Assembly: GCA_007570785.1 (NCBI GenBank) | Contig: ML661756.1 | Location: forward strand, 99,285 to 163,284 | Origin: Antilocapra americana | Taxonomy: Eukaryota > Chordata > Mammalia > Artiodactyla > Antilocapridae | Direction: 5' to 3' | DNA length: 64,000 bases | Shown: positions 22,715 through 34,690 of the stretch, one piece after another | How the letters are laid out: each line of letters starts with the position of its first letter | Position numbering within the stretch: position 1 is the first letter of the stretch | Position numbers and translations under genes: made by a program | The notes under the pieces: model-generated | What the model was told of the DNA's origin: nothing | Database searches by the model: none | The model's input: only the letters and a program-made list of their open reading frames with translations

Positions 22715-24228
22715 CAGTTCAGTTCAGATGCTCAGTCATGTCCCACTCTTTGCAACACCATGGATGGACTGAATCATACCAGGCTTTCCTGTCCATCACC
22801 AACTCCCAGAGCTTGCTCAAACTCATACCCAACAAGTCTGTGATACCATCCAACCATCTCATCCTTTGTCATCAGCTTCTACTCTTGCCTTCAAACTTTC
22901 CCATATTAAGTTTCTTTTCCAATGAGTCAGTTCTTCACATCAGATGGCCAAATTATTGGAGTTTCAGCTTCAGCATCAGTACTTTCAATGAATTTTCAGG
23001 ACTGATTTCCTTTAGGATTGACTGTTTGGATCTCCTTGCAGTCCAAGGGACTCTCAAGAGTCTTTTCCAACAACACAGTTAAGAAACAACAATTCTTGGG
23101 CACTCAGCTTTCTTTATAGCCCATCCATCACATTCATACATGACTACTGGAAAAACCATAGCTTTGACTAGACAGACCTTTGTCAGCAAAGTAATGTATC
23201 TGCTTTTTAATATGCTGTCTAGGTTGGTCATAGCTTTTCTTCCAAGGAGCAAGCATTTTTTAAATTTCATCTCTGCAGTGACTTTTGACTCCAAGAAAAT
23301 AAAGTCTGTAATTGTTTCCATTGTTTCCCCATCTATTTGCCATGAAGTGATGGGACTGGATGCCATGATCTTTGTTTTTTGAATGTTGACTTTTAAGGCA
23401 ATTTTTTACTCTCCTCTTTTACTTTCATCAAAAGACTCTTTTGTTCCTCTTTGCTTTCTGTCATAAGGATGGTGTCATATGCATACCTGAAGTTATTAGT
23501 ATTTCTCCCTGCAATCTTGATTCCAGCTTGTGCTTCATCAAGCCTGACGTTTCACATGAGGAACTCTGCATATAAATTAAATAAGCAGATTGGCAATATA
23601 CAGCCTTGACATACTCCTTTCCAAATTTGGACCAGTCCGTTGTTCCGTGTCCAGATCTAACTGTTGCTTCTTGACCTGCATACAGATTTCTCAGGAGGCA
23701 TGTCAGGTAGTCTGGCATTCCCATCTTTTTAAGAATTTTCCAAAGATTGTTGTGATCCCCGCAGTCAAAGGCTTTGGTGTATTCAATGAAGCCGAAGTAC
23801 ATGTTTCCCTGAAACACTCTTGCTTTTTCTATGCTCCAGTGGATGTTGGCAATTTGATGTCTGGTTCCTCTGCCTTTTCTGAATCCAGCTTGAACATCTG
23901 GAATTTCGCAGTTCATGTACTGTTGAAGCCTGACAAGGAGAATTTTGAACATCACTTTGCTAGCTAGTGAGATGAGTGCAACTGTATGGTAGTTTGAACA
24001 GTCTTTGTCATTGCCTTTTTTTGGGGTTGGAATGAAAACTGACCTTTTCCAGTACTGTGGACAGTGCTGAGTTTTCCAAATTCACTGGCATATTGAGCAC
24101 AGCAGCACTTTCATGGCATCACCTTTTAGGATTTGAAATAGCTCAACTGGAATTCCATCACCTCCATTAGCTTTGTTCATAGTGATGTCTCCTAAGGCCC
24201 ATTTGACTTCAGACTCCAGGATGTCAAG
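22715..24228 (-). mobile_element. BovB inserted antisense into BovB (same orientation as host copy)
   Basis: A 1.5 kb 5'-truncated BovB whose 3' tail complement (CAGTTCAGTTCAGATGCTCA) starts at about 22715. The host phrase GATGGGACCAAAT (22702-22714) recurs as GATGGGACCAGAT at 24229-24241, one mismatch in 13. Contains a 164-codon open RT piece at 23461-23955 on the minus strand (starting in the QARLQQYMN block and holding FIEYTKAFDCGDHNN). The active-site box lies beyond the break. Confidence 0.93.
23461..23955 (-). pseudogene. BovB reverse transcriptase fragment
   Basis: A 164-codon open stretch covering the fingers and palm of the BovB RT. The first motif carries the Asp equivalent region as FIEYTKAFDC, with Glu where relatives have Asp. 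The frame shifts just after QEATVRSGHGTTDW, and the C-terminal third reads in a wrong frame. It cannot encode an active enzyme. Confidence 0.8.
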
Positions 24229-25564
24229 GATGGGACCAGATATCATGATCTTAGTTTTTTGATTGTTGAGTTTTAAGCCTTTTTTTTTCCTCTCTACTCT
24301 TTCACCTTCATCAGGAGGCTCTTTAATTCCTCTTCACTTTCTGCCTGTAGAGTGGTATCTTCTGCATATCTGAGGTTGTTGATATTTTTCCCAGCAGTCT
24401 TGAGGCTAGCTTGTGCTTCATCCAGTTCAGTATTTTGCATGATGTACTCTGCATACAAGTTAAATAGAAAAGATGACAATATATAGCCTTGATGTATTCC
24501 TTTCACAATTTTAAACCTGTCAGTTGTTCCATGTCTGGTTCTAATTGTTGCTTCTTGGTCTGCATACAGGTTTCTCAAGAAAGAGGCAAGGGTATTGGTA
24601 TTCTTATGCCTTTAAGAATTTTACACAGTTTGTTGTGATCCACATAGTCAAAGGTTTTCACATAGTCAATGAAGCAGAGGTTTTCCTGGAATTCCCTTGC
24701 TTTTTCTATGATCCAACGGATGTTGGTAATTTGATCTCTGTTTCCTCTGCCTTCTCTCAACACAGTTGTACATCTGAAAGGTCTCAGTTCATGTACTGCT
24801 AAAACCTAGCTTGAAGGATTTTGAGTACAAACTTACTAGCATGTGAAATGGGTGCAATTATATGGTAATTTGAACATTTTCCGGCACTTTCTTTGGAAGT
24901 GGAATGAAAGCTAAACTTTCCAGTTCTGTGGCCATGGCTGAGTTTTCCAAATATTCTGATATATTGAGTGCAGAACTTTAAGAACATCATCGTTTAGAAT
25001 TTTAAATAGCTCAGCCTGAGTTCTGTTACCACCACTAGTTTTGTTTATAGATATGCTTCCTAAGGCCCACTTGACTTCAGACTCCAGAATGTCTGGCTCT
25101 AGCGGAGTGACTACACTAGTGTGGTTATCTGGGTTATTAAGACCTTTTTTGCATAGTTCTTCTGTGTATTTTTGCCACTTCTTCCTAATCCTTTTTGCTT
25201 CTGTTAGGGCCTTACTGTTTCTGCCCTTTATCATGCCCATCCTGATGAAAAATTCCCTTGAATTTTCCCCTTGATAGCTCCAGTTTTCTGGAAGAGATCT
25301 CTAGTCTTTCCCATTCTATCGTTTTCCTCTATCTCTGTGCATTGTTCGTTTAAGAAGGTCTTCTTATCTCTCTTTGCTTTTGTTCGTAATCTTCTTGCAT
25401 TTCTTTTTCTTTTGGACAGTTTTGGTCATCGCCACCTACAGAATGTCACAAATATCCATCCATAGTTTTTTAGGCACTCTGTATACCATATCTAATCTCC
25501 TGAATCCATTTGTCACCTCCACAGTATAATTATAAGGGATTTGACTTGGGTCATACCTGAATGG

Positions 25565-26884
25565 TCCCAAAGAAAGACAATGCCAAAGAATGTTCAAACT
25601 ACTGCACAACTGCACTCATCTCACACACTAGCAAAGTAATGGTCAAAATTCTCCATGCCAGGCTTCAACAGTACATGAACCATGAAATTCCAGATGTTCA
25701 AGCTGGATTTAGAAAAGACAGAGGAAACACATCAAATTGCCAACATGCATTGGATTGTAGAAAAAGCAAGAGAGTTCCAGAAAAACATCTACTTCTGCTT
25801 TCTTGACTATGCCAAAGACTAAGACTGTGTGGATCACAAACTGAGGAAAATTCTTAGAGAGATGGGAATACCAGACCACCTGACCTGCCTCTTGAAAAAC
25901 CTGTGTGCAGGTCAGGAAACCACAGTTAGAACTGGACATGGAACAACAGACTGCTTCCAAATCGGAAAAGGAGTACGTCAAACCTGTATATTGTCACCCT
26001 GCTTATTTAACTTATATGCAGAATACATCATGAGACATACTGGATTGGATGAAGCACTAGCTGGAATCAAGATTCCCGGGAGAAATATCAATAACCTCAG
26101 ATAGGCAGATGACACCATTCTTATGGCAGAAAACAAAGAGGAACTATAGAGCCTCTTGTTGAAACTGAAAGGGGAGAGTGAAAAAGTAGCCTGCAAACTC
26201 AACATTCAGAAAACTAAGATCATGCCATCTGGTCCCATCACTTTGTGGCAAATAGATAGGGAAACAATAGAAACAGTGAAGACTTTATTTTTTAGTGGTC
26301 TATAATCTCTGCAGATTGTGACTGCAGCCATGAAATTAAAAGATGCTTGCCCCTTGGAAGAAAAGCTATGACCAACATAGACAGCATATTTAAAAGCAGA
26401 TACATTACTTTGCCAAAAAAGGTCCATCTAGTCAGCACTATCGTTTTTCCAGTAGTCATGTATGGATGTGAGAGTTGGACTATAAAGAAAACTGAGCAGT
26501 GAAGTATTGTTGTTTTTGAACTGTATTGTTGGAGAAGATGCTTGGGAGTCCCTTGAACTGCAAGGAGATCCAGCTAGTCCATCCTAAAGAAAATCAGTCC
26601 TGAATATTCACTGGAAGTAGTGATGCTGAAGCGGAAACTCCAATACTTGGACCACCTGATGCGAATAACTAACTCATTTAAAAAGACCCTGATGCTGGGA
26701 AAGATTGAAGGTGGGAAGAGAAGGGGACAACAGAGGATGAGGTGTTTGGATGGCATCACCAACTTAGTGCACATGAGTTTGAGCAAGCTCTGGGAGTTGG
26801 TGATGGAAAGGAAACCTGGCATGATGCAGTCCATGGTGTCGCAAAGAGTCAGCCACGACTGAGCAACTGAACTGAAGTGAACTT
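25565..26884 (+). mobile_element. BovB inserted into BovB in opposite orientation
   Basis: A 1.3 kb 5'-truncated sense BovB that starts in the KDNAKECSNY block and ends with the CTGAACTGAAGTGAACT tail. The host sequence ATACCTGAATGG (25553-25564) reappears as ATACCTGAATTG (26885-26896). The RT core at 25829-26104 is readable up to RNINNLR, where a TAG replaces the next codon, immediately before the ADDT active-site residues. Its orientation opposite to the host copy creates long inverted BovB homology. Confidence 0.92.
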
Positions 26885-27431
26885 ATACCTGAATTGCCTA
26901 GTGGTTTTCCATACTTTATTCAATTTAAGCCTGAATTTTGCAATAAGAAACTCGATCTTTGCCATAGTGAGTTCCAAATCTTGTTTTTACTGACTACATA
27001 GTTCTCCCTGTTTGGCTGCCAAAAAGTAACCAATCTGATTTCAGTATCAACCATCTGGTGATGTCCATGTATAGAGACATCTCTTGTTTTGTTGGAAGAG
27101 TGTATTTACTGTGACCAATTTGTTCTATTGGCAAAACTCTGTTAACCTTTGCCCTGCTTCATTTTGTATTCCAAGGCCAAACTTGCCTGTTACTCCAGAT
27201 ATCTCTTGACACCCTACTTTTGCATTCCAGTCCCCTAACTTTTTTTTTTCTTTTAGTTTTTTGCATTAGTTCTAGGAGGCCTTGTAGGTTTTCATAGAAC
27301 CGTTCAACTTAAGCTTCTTTGGCATTTGTGTTTGGGGCGTAGACTTGTATTACTGTGATATTGAATGGTTTGCCTTGGAAATGAACAGAGATCATTCTGT
27401 CATTTTTGAGATTGCACCCAAGTATCAAATT

Positions 27432-27620
27432 TCAGACTCTTTTGCTGACTCTGAGGGCTACTCCATTTCTTCTAAGGGATTCTTGCCTGCAATAGTACAT
27501 ATAATGGTCATCTGAATTATATCCACCCATTCCAGTCCATTTTATTTCACTGATTCCTAAGATGTCGATGCTCACTCTTGCCATCTTCTGCTTGCTCACA
27601 TCCAAATTATCTTGATTCAT
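27432..27620 (-). pseudogene. BovB endonuclease fragment
   Basis: A 62-codon remnant of the apurinic/apyrimidinic-type endonuclease domain of the host BovB at 21650-28040. Recognisable blocks are VDILGISEIKWTGMG-like wording, with the catalytic-region Glu of the SEIKW motif retained, and CRQESLRRNGVAL. The frame is lost on both sides. Confidence 0.8.
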
Positions 27621-28040
27621 GGTCCCTAGATTTCCATATTCCTATACAATATTGTACTTTACAGCATCAAACTTTACTTTCACCACCACACACATCCACA
27701 ACTGAGTATCTTTTCTGCTTTGGCCCAGCCACTCCATTCTTACTGGAGCTATTAATAATTGCCCTCCATTCTTCACCAGTAGCATGTTAAACACCTTCCA
27801 AACTGGAGGCCTCATCTTCTAGTGTTTTATATATATATAGTCTTTTGATAGCATTCATGGGGTTCTTAGGGCAAAATATTGGAGTGTGTTGCCATTCCTT
27901 CCTCCAGTGGACCATGTTTGTCAGAACACTTCACTATGACCCATCCATCTTGGGTAACCCTGCACAGCATGGCTAATAGCTTCATTGAATCACACATGCC
28001 CCTCCACCGCAATAAGGCTGGATCCATGAAGGGGAATGAT

Positions 28041-29412
28041 TCTATAGAGGGATATAAAAATAATTGCCTAAGCATTACTATTATGACTTTTTATAGATTT
28101 CCTCTGAAACACCTAAGGCTACACCAAGAACAAATTTATCTGACAGTTCTAAAATAGTTTTTCAGCCATCACAAAGAAATCAAAGATAATTTTATAGTAG
28201 AGCAGAATTTATTTCACTTTGTTTCTGTACAAAAAATTACATATTAATTCTACTTCAGTACAAAAAATACATATTAAACCTACTTCAACCTCTTTGATAC
28301 CAAATGACAATTCTATAAATAAAAAATAATATTGATTCATACAGAGCTAATCACTATAACTGCAAGAAAAAATCATGGTTTTAACCTGCAATTATATTAA
28401 GTTGTTTTAATCTGAAATTATTAAACATGGAAGTGAATTTAAGATGAGTAATAATTGAATATTAAATCTTGCATTCACTTTTTCTTGTTTTTTTACACAC
28501 ACACCTCAAGTGCCCTGAATATTTGGCTCATTTTGACCTATATAATTCTTTTTAAATGTTTAAAACAAAAATGAAATGAGAATTATGTTTTTGGCCTACA
28601 GTTTTTACATGAGAAGAGTATGTATAGAAGTTTCAGATATAGAAAGAAAAAGAATACTGAAGACATATAGAAAGGAGTCTGGACATATTCAGTACCACGG
28701 GGCTGAAAAAAAAGTTTTGATTTTCATTTGTACAAAAACTTTTTGAGCAAATAGAATAGAAGGACATTGGGCAAAAAAAAGTAGTCACTTTCTAAATTTT
28801 ATATGAACAAATACTTATCTATATATAAAAATATATAATATCCATCTAACAGTAGAATGAGTCCAAATAAAACATTCAGTCTGAAAGCAGAAATATTATA
28901 CATATTGACTTTTTTTCCTCCTGTATGTCCTCACATGCCATCAATTCTTGGGATTTAGACCCTGGTTTATGAAGTTAGGGTAGTTTGATCACTTATTTAG
29001 AAAGAGTGTGATCAAATACATTTTCTTTTGCTCCATTATGCAAATGAACCAGCACACCAAGTGCTATGCACTAAAACTCTAGATCAACTCAGGTATATGA
29101 TGCAAGTGTTGTTTCTTGGGGTTATAGTAAATACAAAATGAAACCCAAGCTCAGCTTCATCATTCACCACAATTAGTGATTCTAGGCAGAAATTCCCTCT
29201 AAATATTTTTTGATGTACGTATCTTAATAAATCTTAAGTACTTAAAAAAATTGTTTGAGAAATTGGAAAATGGGAAAACAGCATTACAGATCTGTGAGAA
29301 GTAAAGCTTAGGAATTAACATAGAAATTGTACAAGTTCTAAGGTATCCACTAACATAAACTTGAAAGCAAAAAGAGAAAATAATGACTTGCTGAATCAAT
29401 GTTTAAAAGTTC
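28041..29412. other. AT-rich intergenic DNA
   Basis: No gene or repeat family recognised apart from a 31-bp tandem duplication, GTACAAAAAATTACATATTA... at 28227-28257 and again at 28258-28288 with a few differences. Several A-rich and TA-rich runs near 28800-28850. Confidence 0.5.
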
Positions 29413-29607
29413 TGTATGGCTCAGGAAACTCATATAAGGGCTCTGTATTAACCTAGAGGGGTGGGATGGGTAGGGAGATGGGATGGAGGTTCAAAAGGAA
29501 GGGGATATATGTCTACCTATGGCTGATTCATGTTGAGGTTTGACAGAAAACAATACAATTTTGTAAAGCAATTATCCTTCACTAAAAATAAATACATTGA
29601 AAAAAAA
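29413..29607 (+). mobile_element. Ruminant L1 3'-UTR fragment with poly(A)
   Basis: Only the last 195 bp of an L1: GTATGGCTCAGGAAACTC through GGCTGATTCATGTTGAGGTT to an A-rich tail. The flanks repeat AAAAGTTC (29405-29412 and 29608-29615), consistent with a severely 5'-truncated target-primed insertion. The same wording ends the full-length L1 at 63.1-63.3 kb. Confidence 0.88.
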
Positions 29608-29845
29608 AAAAGTTCAGCATTTCCAGGGACACAGAATACATAGGAAAGAAACGTCATAATCTAATTAGCCAGTTTTTTCTTGTAACTGTTGTGATACTAG
29701 GAATGTGTATCTGTTGAATTGTTACTAAGAGTAAATAATTATTGCAAAGAAAATAATTGCATATGCACTATATAACTTTTACAAATCCTATGAGTGTGTT
29801 TCTAAGAAATAAATTTTGAAAGCAGTGATGCAGGAGGATGCTTGT

Positions 29846-30047
29846 GTGTTCAGTCATGACTCTGCAACCCCATAGACTATAGCCCCACCAAGCTTTTCTG
29901 TCCATAGGATTTTCCAGGCAAGAATACTGGAGTGGGGTGCCGTTTTCTTCTCTGGGAGATGTTTCTGAACCAGGAACTGACGCCATGTCTCTTGTGGCTC
30001 CTGCTTTGACAAGCAGATTCTTTACCAGAGTACCACCAGGAAAGCCA
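29846..30047 (-). mobile_element. Diverged Bov-tA type SINE
   Basis: The minus-strand head near 30028-30047 (GGCTTTCCTGGTGGTACTCT), the body with CAGTATTCTTGCCTGGAAAA and the end at TCATGACTGAACAC define a monomeric SINE. It is clearly more diverged than the copies at 18.1 and 18.6 kb. Confidence 0.85.
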
Positions 30048-30049
30048 AA

Positions 30050-31192
30050 TAAATCCTTGAATTGACAATTTTGAAAAGTGATTCCATGGAGTGCTATTAA
30101 CCTTGCCAGGATATTTAAATTTTCATTTATTTTAATATTACTCAATAATATTTGTGAATGTTTTCCAGTGTTTCAATATTTTCAATAGTCCACAGATCCT
30201 TGTAAATGTTTTATCAGGAGATGCCAAGAGAATATTTGAGTGTTGCTGTATAATACTTTGTAAAATGATCAGAACCTGACTAAAGGTGAATTAGAAAAAA
30301 ACATATTATTATCAATTACAAAGCCAAAATCAGGGCAAGAAAACAAAATCTGAAGCAACATGAATCCTAATGACAAACTGGAAGATATTTTGAAAGCACT
30401 CTTAACAATTCAACCAATATAAATGTAGGATGAAATTAAATTTTCTGTCTGGGAATATTTGCAATGAAACAAAGATCAATTATATTAAATAGAACAGATT
30501 ATGTTTTGCATATTTAAAATTTTCATATTATAAATAAATTTTAAAAATTAAGTATTTTTATATGATTTTTGGCATTTTGAATAATTTTTATTTGGCATAT
30601 ATTTTGTATTAAAACATGAAAAATAAGAAACAATATCATGTCTATATTAGGAAGATATTTTTACATGCCATTCAGGTGTATAACATTTTCCTATTATATT
30701 GGCTCATGATAATCACAAACCATGAATTTTTAGTTTTATCTTAGTTTTTGAAAAAAAATGATTCCCTGTTTATTATTAAGATCATTTATTATTTAAAAAC
30801 ATGTAAATAAAATGTTGTAAAAATGCATAACTCATGATTTTAAGAATTCCTAGGAATTCTGATTTCTCCTTTTCAAGCCTCAAAAATGTATTTGGAACCT
30901 GGAAACATTCACTTATAATCATTTTCTTGCCTTCCACATAAACATTCATCCTTAAAATTTCACTGTTTTACCTAATATACCAGAGATAACTGAAATTTAC
31001 TATAATTTTCAAATATGGATTACCACCTTTGCACCAAGAAGTGTACTTGTCCCTCTATTAATATAATTTGTCCAAGTTCACAGTTCTAATGGAAGAGAGA
31101 CAAATATTCACTGTCATTACTAAATGCCGAGTGCTGTGTTAGGATTTTTTTGTATATATTCTTCCAATAATCTTCTCAAAAATTCAAAAGTT
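30050..31192. other. AT-rich intergenic DNA, nothing recognised
   Basis: No frame above chance and no repeat that I can name. The 30500-30850 part is extremely AT-rich. Confidence 0.5.
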
Positions 31193-31204
31193 ATAGGTAT
31201 CATT

Positions 31205-31516
31205 GTGCTGTCCTGTGTTTAGTTACTCAGTCGTGTCCAACTCTCTACAGACCCCATGGACTGTGGCCCACCAGTCTCCTGTCTATGGGGATTCTCCAAG
31301 CAAGAATACTGGAATGGTTGACCATGACCTCCTCCGGGGATCTTCCCAACCGAGGGATCAAGCCCAGGTCTCCTGCATTGCAGATGGATTCTTTATCCTC
31401 TGAGCCTTCAGAGGGTAACCTATCCCTTCTCCAAGGGATCTTCTCCACCCAGGAGTCGAACCAGGCTCTCCTGCATTGGAGGTGAATTCTTTACCAGATG
31501 CAATACTAGGGAAGTC
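31205..31516 (-). mobile_element. Dimeric Bov-tA-like SINE
   Basis: Third copy in the window of the two-headed SINE. The target duplication is ATAGGTATCATT (31193-31204) against ATAGATATCATT (31517-31528). The junction between the two heads lacks part of the AAGAATACTGG segment seen in the other two copies, so this one carries a small internal deletion. Confidence 0.9.
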
Positions 31517-31529
31517 ATAGATATCATTA

Positions 31530-32505
31530 TCTGTGCTTTAATTTTCCAAAAGCTTTATGAAACTAACTACAATTTAGGCATGCTACTTTTGGAAATTTTC
31601 AGTATGTACATTGTAAAATGCTTCTTGTTTTTTCACTCACAGTCTGATATCTTTCTCAATACTTTCTCAATACCATGTCAATACTGCTATGGATTTATAT
31701 CTCTTACTCTTATTTTTAATCATAGTATACATTTTAGCTTGTCTATATACTTAACAATGTTCTTAGTTATTATCAGAACTTTTCAAATATAATATACTTT
31801 TGATGTCTCTGAAAGAGGAAGATAAAGAATACATTCTTTAAATTCACAGATGAAATATGAGAAGAATACACTCTCACCTAACCAAAAAAAAAAAAGAAAT
31901 TTGTGTTGCACATTTCTCAAAAAATTTTCCAAAAAAATGATGGAAAGGATGTTCACAGAACTATCAGTTCTAACATCTTGTTGAGAATAGAAAATATAAA
32001 GAAAAGGAAACTACGTATGGTAAAGACTCATGAATAGAAGTGAGAACGTAAAGGGAAAAGAAACTAAGGAAATTAAACTATGAGGATGAATTCTTAAGAT
32101 TTTTTTTAAATGAATGTACAGTACTTGGTAAGTACAGTGTTTGGTATGTATAATTACCAAGAGAGGACTGTTGAGCTACTTGGACTTGTGCCATGGTCTG
32201 ATAATCTATTATACCAGAGAGGGGGCAGTGTGATCAGGTGCCAGAGTTCTTTTGATAAGTTACTATAGCGATCGGTATGAATTTGTGCATTGAGAAAGAA
32301 AATGAGGCTAATTTACAATGTGCTACAAACATGTCTCTCAATGAGGAACATTTTAGCAATTACAGCTGGCCTGGACAATTATGCCTATAACTTTCTTGGA
32401 AACTGAAGACATTGGAATACCCTGAAGAGTACCTAAAAGTAAAACAGTACATATAAATTATAGATCTATGGTTGGAATAATTATTGTGTTGATTTTGCCA
32501 TACAT
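31530..32505. other. Intergenic DNA, nothing recognised
   Basis: Contains a 70-codon plus-strand open stretch at 31580-31792, hydrophobic but without domain features, and an A run at 31885-31896. No repeat family recognised. Confidence 0.5.
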
Positions 32506-32519
32506 GCTATGACCTTTTT

Positions 32520-32909
32520 TTCCCCATGATCTAATCATTTATTTATTTATTTATTTTTACTTTATTGTGTTGGTTTTGCCATACATTGACATGAATCCGC
32601 CATGGGTATACACATGCTCCCCCTCCAGAACCCCCCTCACTCCTCCCTCCTAATTCCCTCTCCCTGGGTCATCTCAGTGCACCAGCCCCGAGCATCAAAC
32701 CTGGGCTGACAAATGATTTCACATATGATAATTAACATGTTTCAATGACATTCTTCCATATCATCCCACCCCTGCCCTCTTCCACAGAGTCCATGAGACT
32801 GTTCTATACATCTGTGTTTCTTTTGCTATCTCTCATGCAGGGTTCTCATTACCATCTTTCAAATTCCATATATCTGCGTTAGTATACTGTATTTTTATTT
32901 TTCCTTCTG
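32520..32909 (-). mobile_element. 5'-truncated ruminant L1 3' end, antisense
   Basis: About 390 bp from the 3' end of a ruminant-type L1 inserted in minus orientation. Its tail appears on the plus strand as (TTTA)n and T-rich sequence at 32530-32570, followed by GTTGGTTTTGCCATACATTG. The target duplication GCTATGACCTTTTT is perfect over 14 bases (32506-32519 and 32910-32923). Confidence 0.9.
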
Positions 32910-32923
32910 GCTATGACCTTTTT

Positions 32924-33250
32924 AATCCCACAATTGCATTTCTGTTTTGTCACTCTCCTGAACATTTTGTACATCAACAGGAAAGTGCTCTAAGGATTCT
33001 AAGGTGAATGCTAAGTAAAGAACAAATAAAAACTAAAAACTGGAAGTGAGTCTCGAAACTGCCACTGGATAACAGACAGATCCCTCCCAGTAAATTACAT
33101 GAGTAAATTACATTTACAGAGATGTAAAATCAGAACTATATGTTTAAGAGGAGATTTACTTGGGAAAAATTAAAGCACACATATGCAAATGCACAGGTTC
33201 CTAAGTTTTGGTTTAATTTCCTGTTGCTGTTTCTTTTGAAATCATGTACA
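32924..33250. other. Intergenic DNA, nothing recognised
   Basis: Short plain stretch between two L1 3' fragments. TAAATTACATGAG and TAAATTACATTTAC form a small direct repeat near 33094-33120. Confidence 0.4.
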
Positions 33251-33254
33251 ATAT

Positions 33255-33685
33255 GAGGTGGATTAACCTAGAGCCTATTATACACAGTGAAGTAAGTCAG
33301 AAATAGGAAAAAAAATATTGTATATTAACATATATATATGAAATCTAGAAAGATGGTATTGATTATTTGCAGGGCAGCAATGGAGACAGTCATAGAGAAC
33401 AGACTTATGGATACGGGGAGACGCAGAAGGAAGAAAAATGTGGGATGTATGGAGAGAGTAACATGGAAATCTACATTACCATATGTAAAATAAGTAGCCA
33501 GTGGGAATTTGCTGTATGACTCAGGGAACTCAAACTGGGGCTCTGTTACAACCTAGAGAAGTAGGGAAAGATGGAGTTTCAAAAGGGAGAGGACATAAAT
33601 ACACCTATGGCTGATTCATGTTGATGTTCAGCAGAAACTGACACAACTACAAAACAATTATATTTCAATTAAAAATTTAAAAAGT
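33255..33685 (+). mobile_element. L1 3' end (ORF2 end and 3' UTR), sense
   Basis: Starts near TTAACCTAGAGCCTATTATA and follows the ruminant L1 3' region through GAATTTGCTGTATGACTCAG and GGCTGATTCATGTTGATGTT to an AT-rich tail near 33685. More diverged than the copy at 29.4 kb. No target duplication was resolved. Confidence 0.82.
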
Positions 33686-33689
33686 AAAT

Positions 33690-34300
33690 AGAAGTTTATT
33701 AGCTATTATATAATTATATTACATCTCAATTTCCATGGTAAACTACTATTTATAAAATTAAGTAAAGTGTGAGAAAATATTTTTACCTTTACCATTATGT
33801 GTATAGTATATTTTATTTTTAACAATTCTTTTTGTTATTTTTCTCTAGTCAGGCAGTTAATGATATGTACATAAAATTGCTGTCTATGAAACCAACTACA
33901 ATAAAGTATTGTGATTGCTTTTTCTCTTAATGTCATTCTGTTTTACAGAAGAAGAATTTGCAATTACAGTATAATTGCTATTTTGAGAATCATAAATTTT
34001 TTTAAAATTATGTAGTTAAAAATGCTTTAATTATCATTTGGAAAACAAAATATTTAGTGAACCATGTTTTTTGAAAATGGATTTCTTTAATGGGACTATT
34101 TAATGGCATGTGCAGGATATAAATAGTCACAGTGAAGGCAAAAATAAAACATGAGGCTGGATTATAAGATTATAATAGGTATCTAAATATGTATGTGGTT
34201 AAAAAGCATAATGTTTTGATGTGCTGAATTCACTCACTCCTGTTAAAATTGTCTCAGTCATTTAAACTAAATAGCACATTTATTATAATCTATACATTAT
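33690..34300. other. Intergenic DNA, nothing recognised
   Basis: AT-rich with no repeat or frame that I can support. Confidence 0.5.
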
Positions 34301-34302
34301 AG

Positions 34303-34434
34303 ATTCCCCTGGCAGAGAGCATGGCAACCCACTCTAGTGTTCTTGCCTGGAGAATCCCATGGACAGAGGAGCCTGGTGGGCTATAGTCCTTATGGTCACA
34401 AAGAGTCGGACATGACTGAGTGATTTAGCACAAG
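34303..34434 (+). mobile_element. 5'-truncated Bov-tA SINE
   Basis: The 3' part of a Bov-tA SINE, from GGCAGAGAGCATGGCAACCC through TTCTTGCCTGGAGAATCCCA to GGACATGACTGAGTGATTTA. The tRNA head is missing apart from a few bases. Confidence 0.88.
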
Positions 34435-34467
34435 CACACATATTATTTATTATAATTTACATAGATG

Positions 34468-34690
34468 TGTTCTTAACTGGGGTGATTTATCCCAAGGGGC
34501 TTTTGACAATATCTAGAGACCTTTTTGTTCTCAGAAAATGTTGAGAGTACTACTAGTATCTAGTGGGGAAGAACAAAGGTGTTTTTCTACAATACACAAT
34601 GACAAACTTCCCCTCCCTCAACGCACAAGCTCAACAGATGATTATCTGGGTTAAAATGCCATAGTACTGAGATCAAGAAACTCTGGTTTA
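34468..34690 (+). mobile_element. Ancient hAT/MER-type nonautonomous element
   Basis: The ordered landmarks are TGTTCTTAACTGGGGTGATT, GACAATATCTAGAGACCTTT, ACTAGTATCTAGTGGGGAAG, and an end at GAGATCAAGAAACTCTGG. They match an old mammal-wide MER family with hAT-like ends (TTCTTAACTGGGG against its rough complement at the right end). I am sure of the repeat class but not of the family name. Confidence 0.6.

Larger units (their letters stand above)
21650..28040 (-). mobile_element. Near full-length BovB LINE, antisense, triply interrupted
   Basis: One BovB of about 3.1 kb, now spread over 6.4 kb. Its pieces are 21650-21678, 22120-22714, 24229-25564 and 26885-28040, which join in correct consensus order. 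The 3' end is at the left; the apurinic endonuclease (27432-27620, with ISEIKWTGMGGY) and the 5' end are at the right. The RT active-site box at about 24374 reads YAED, so the second catalytic Asp position is retained but the first is Glu. Insertions: a solo LTR, an antisense BovB and a sense BovB, each with visible target duplications. The oldest layer here. Confidence 0.92.
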
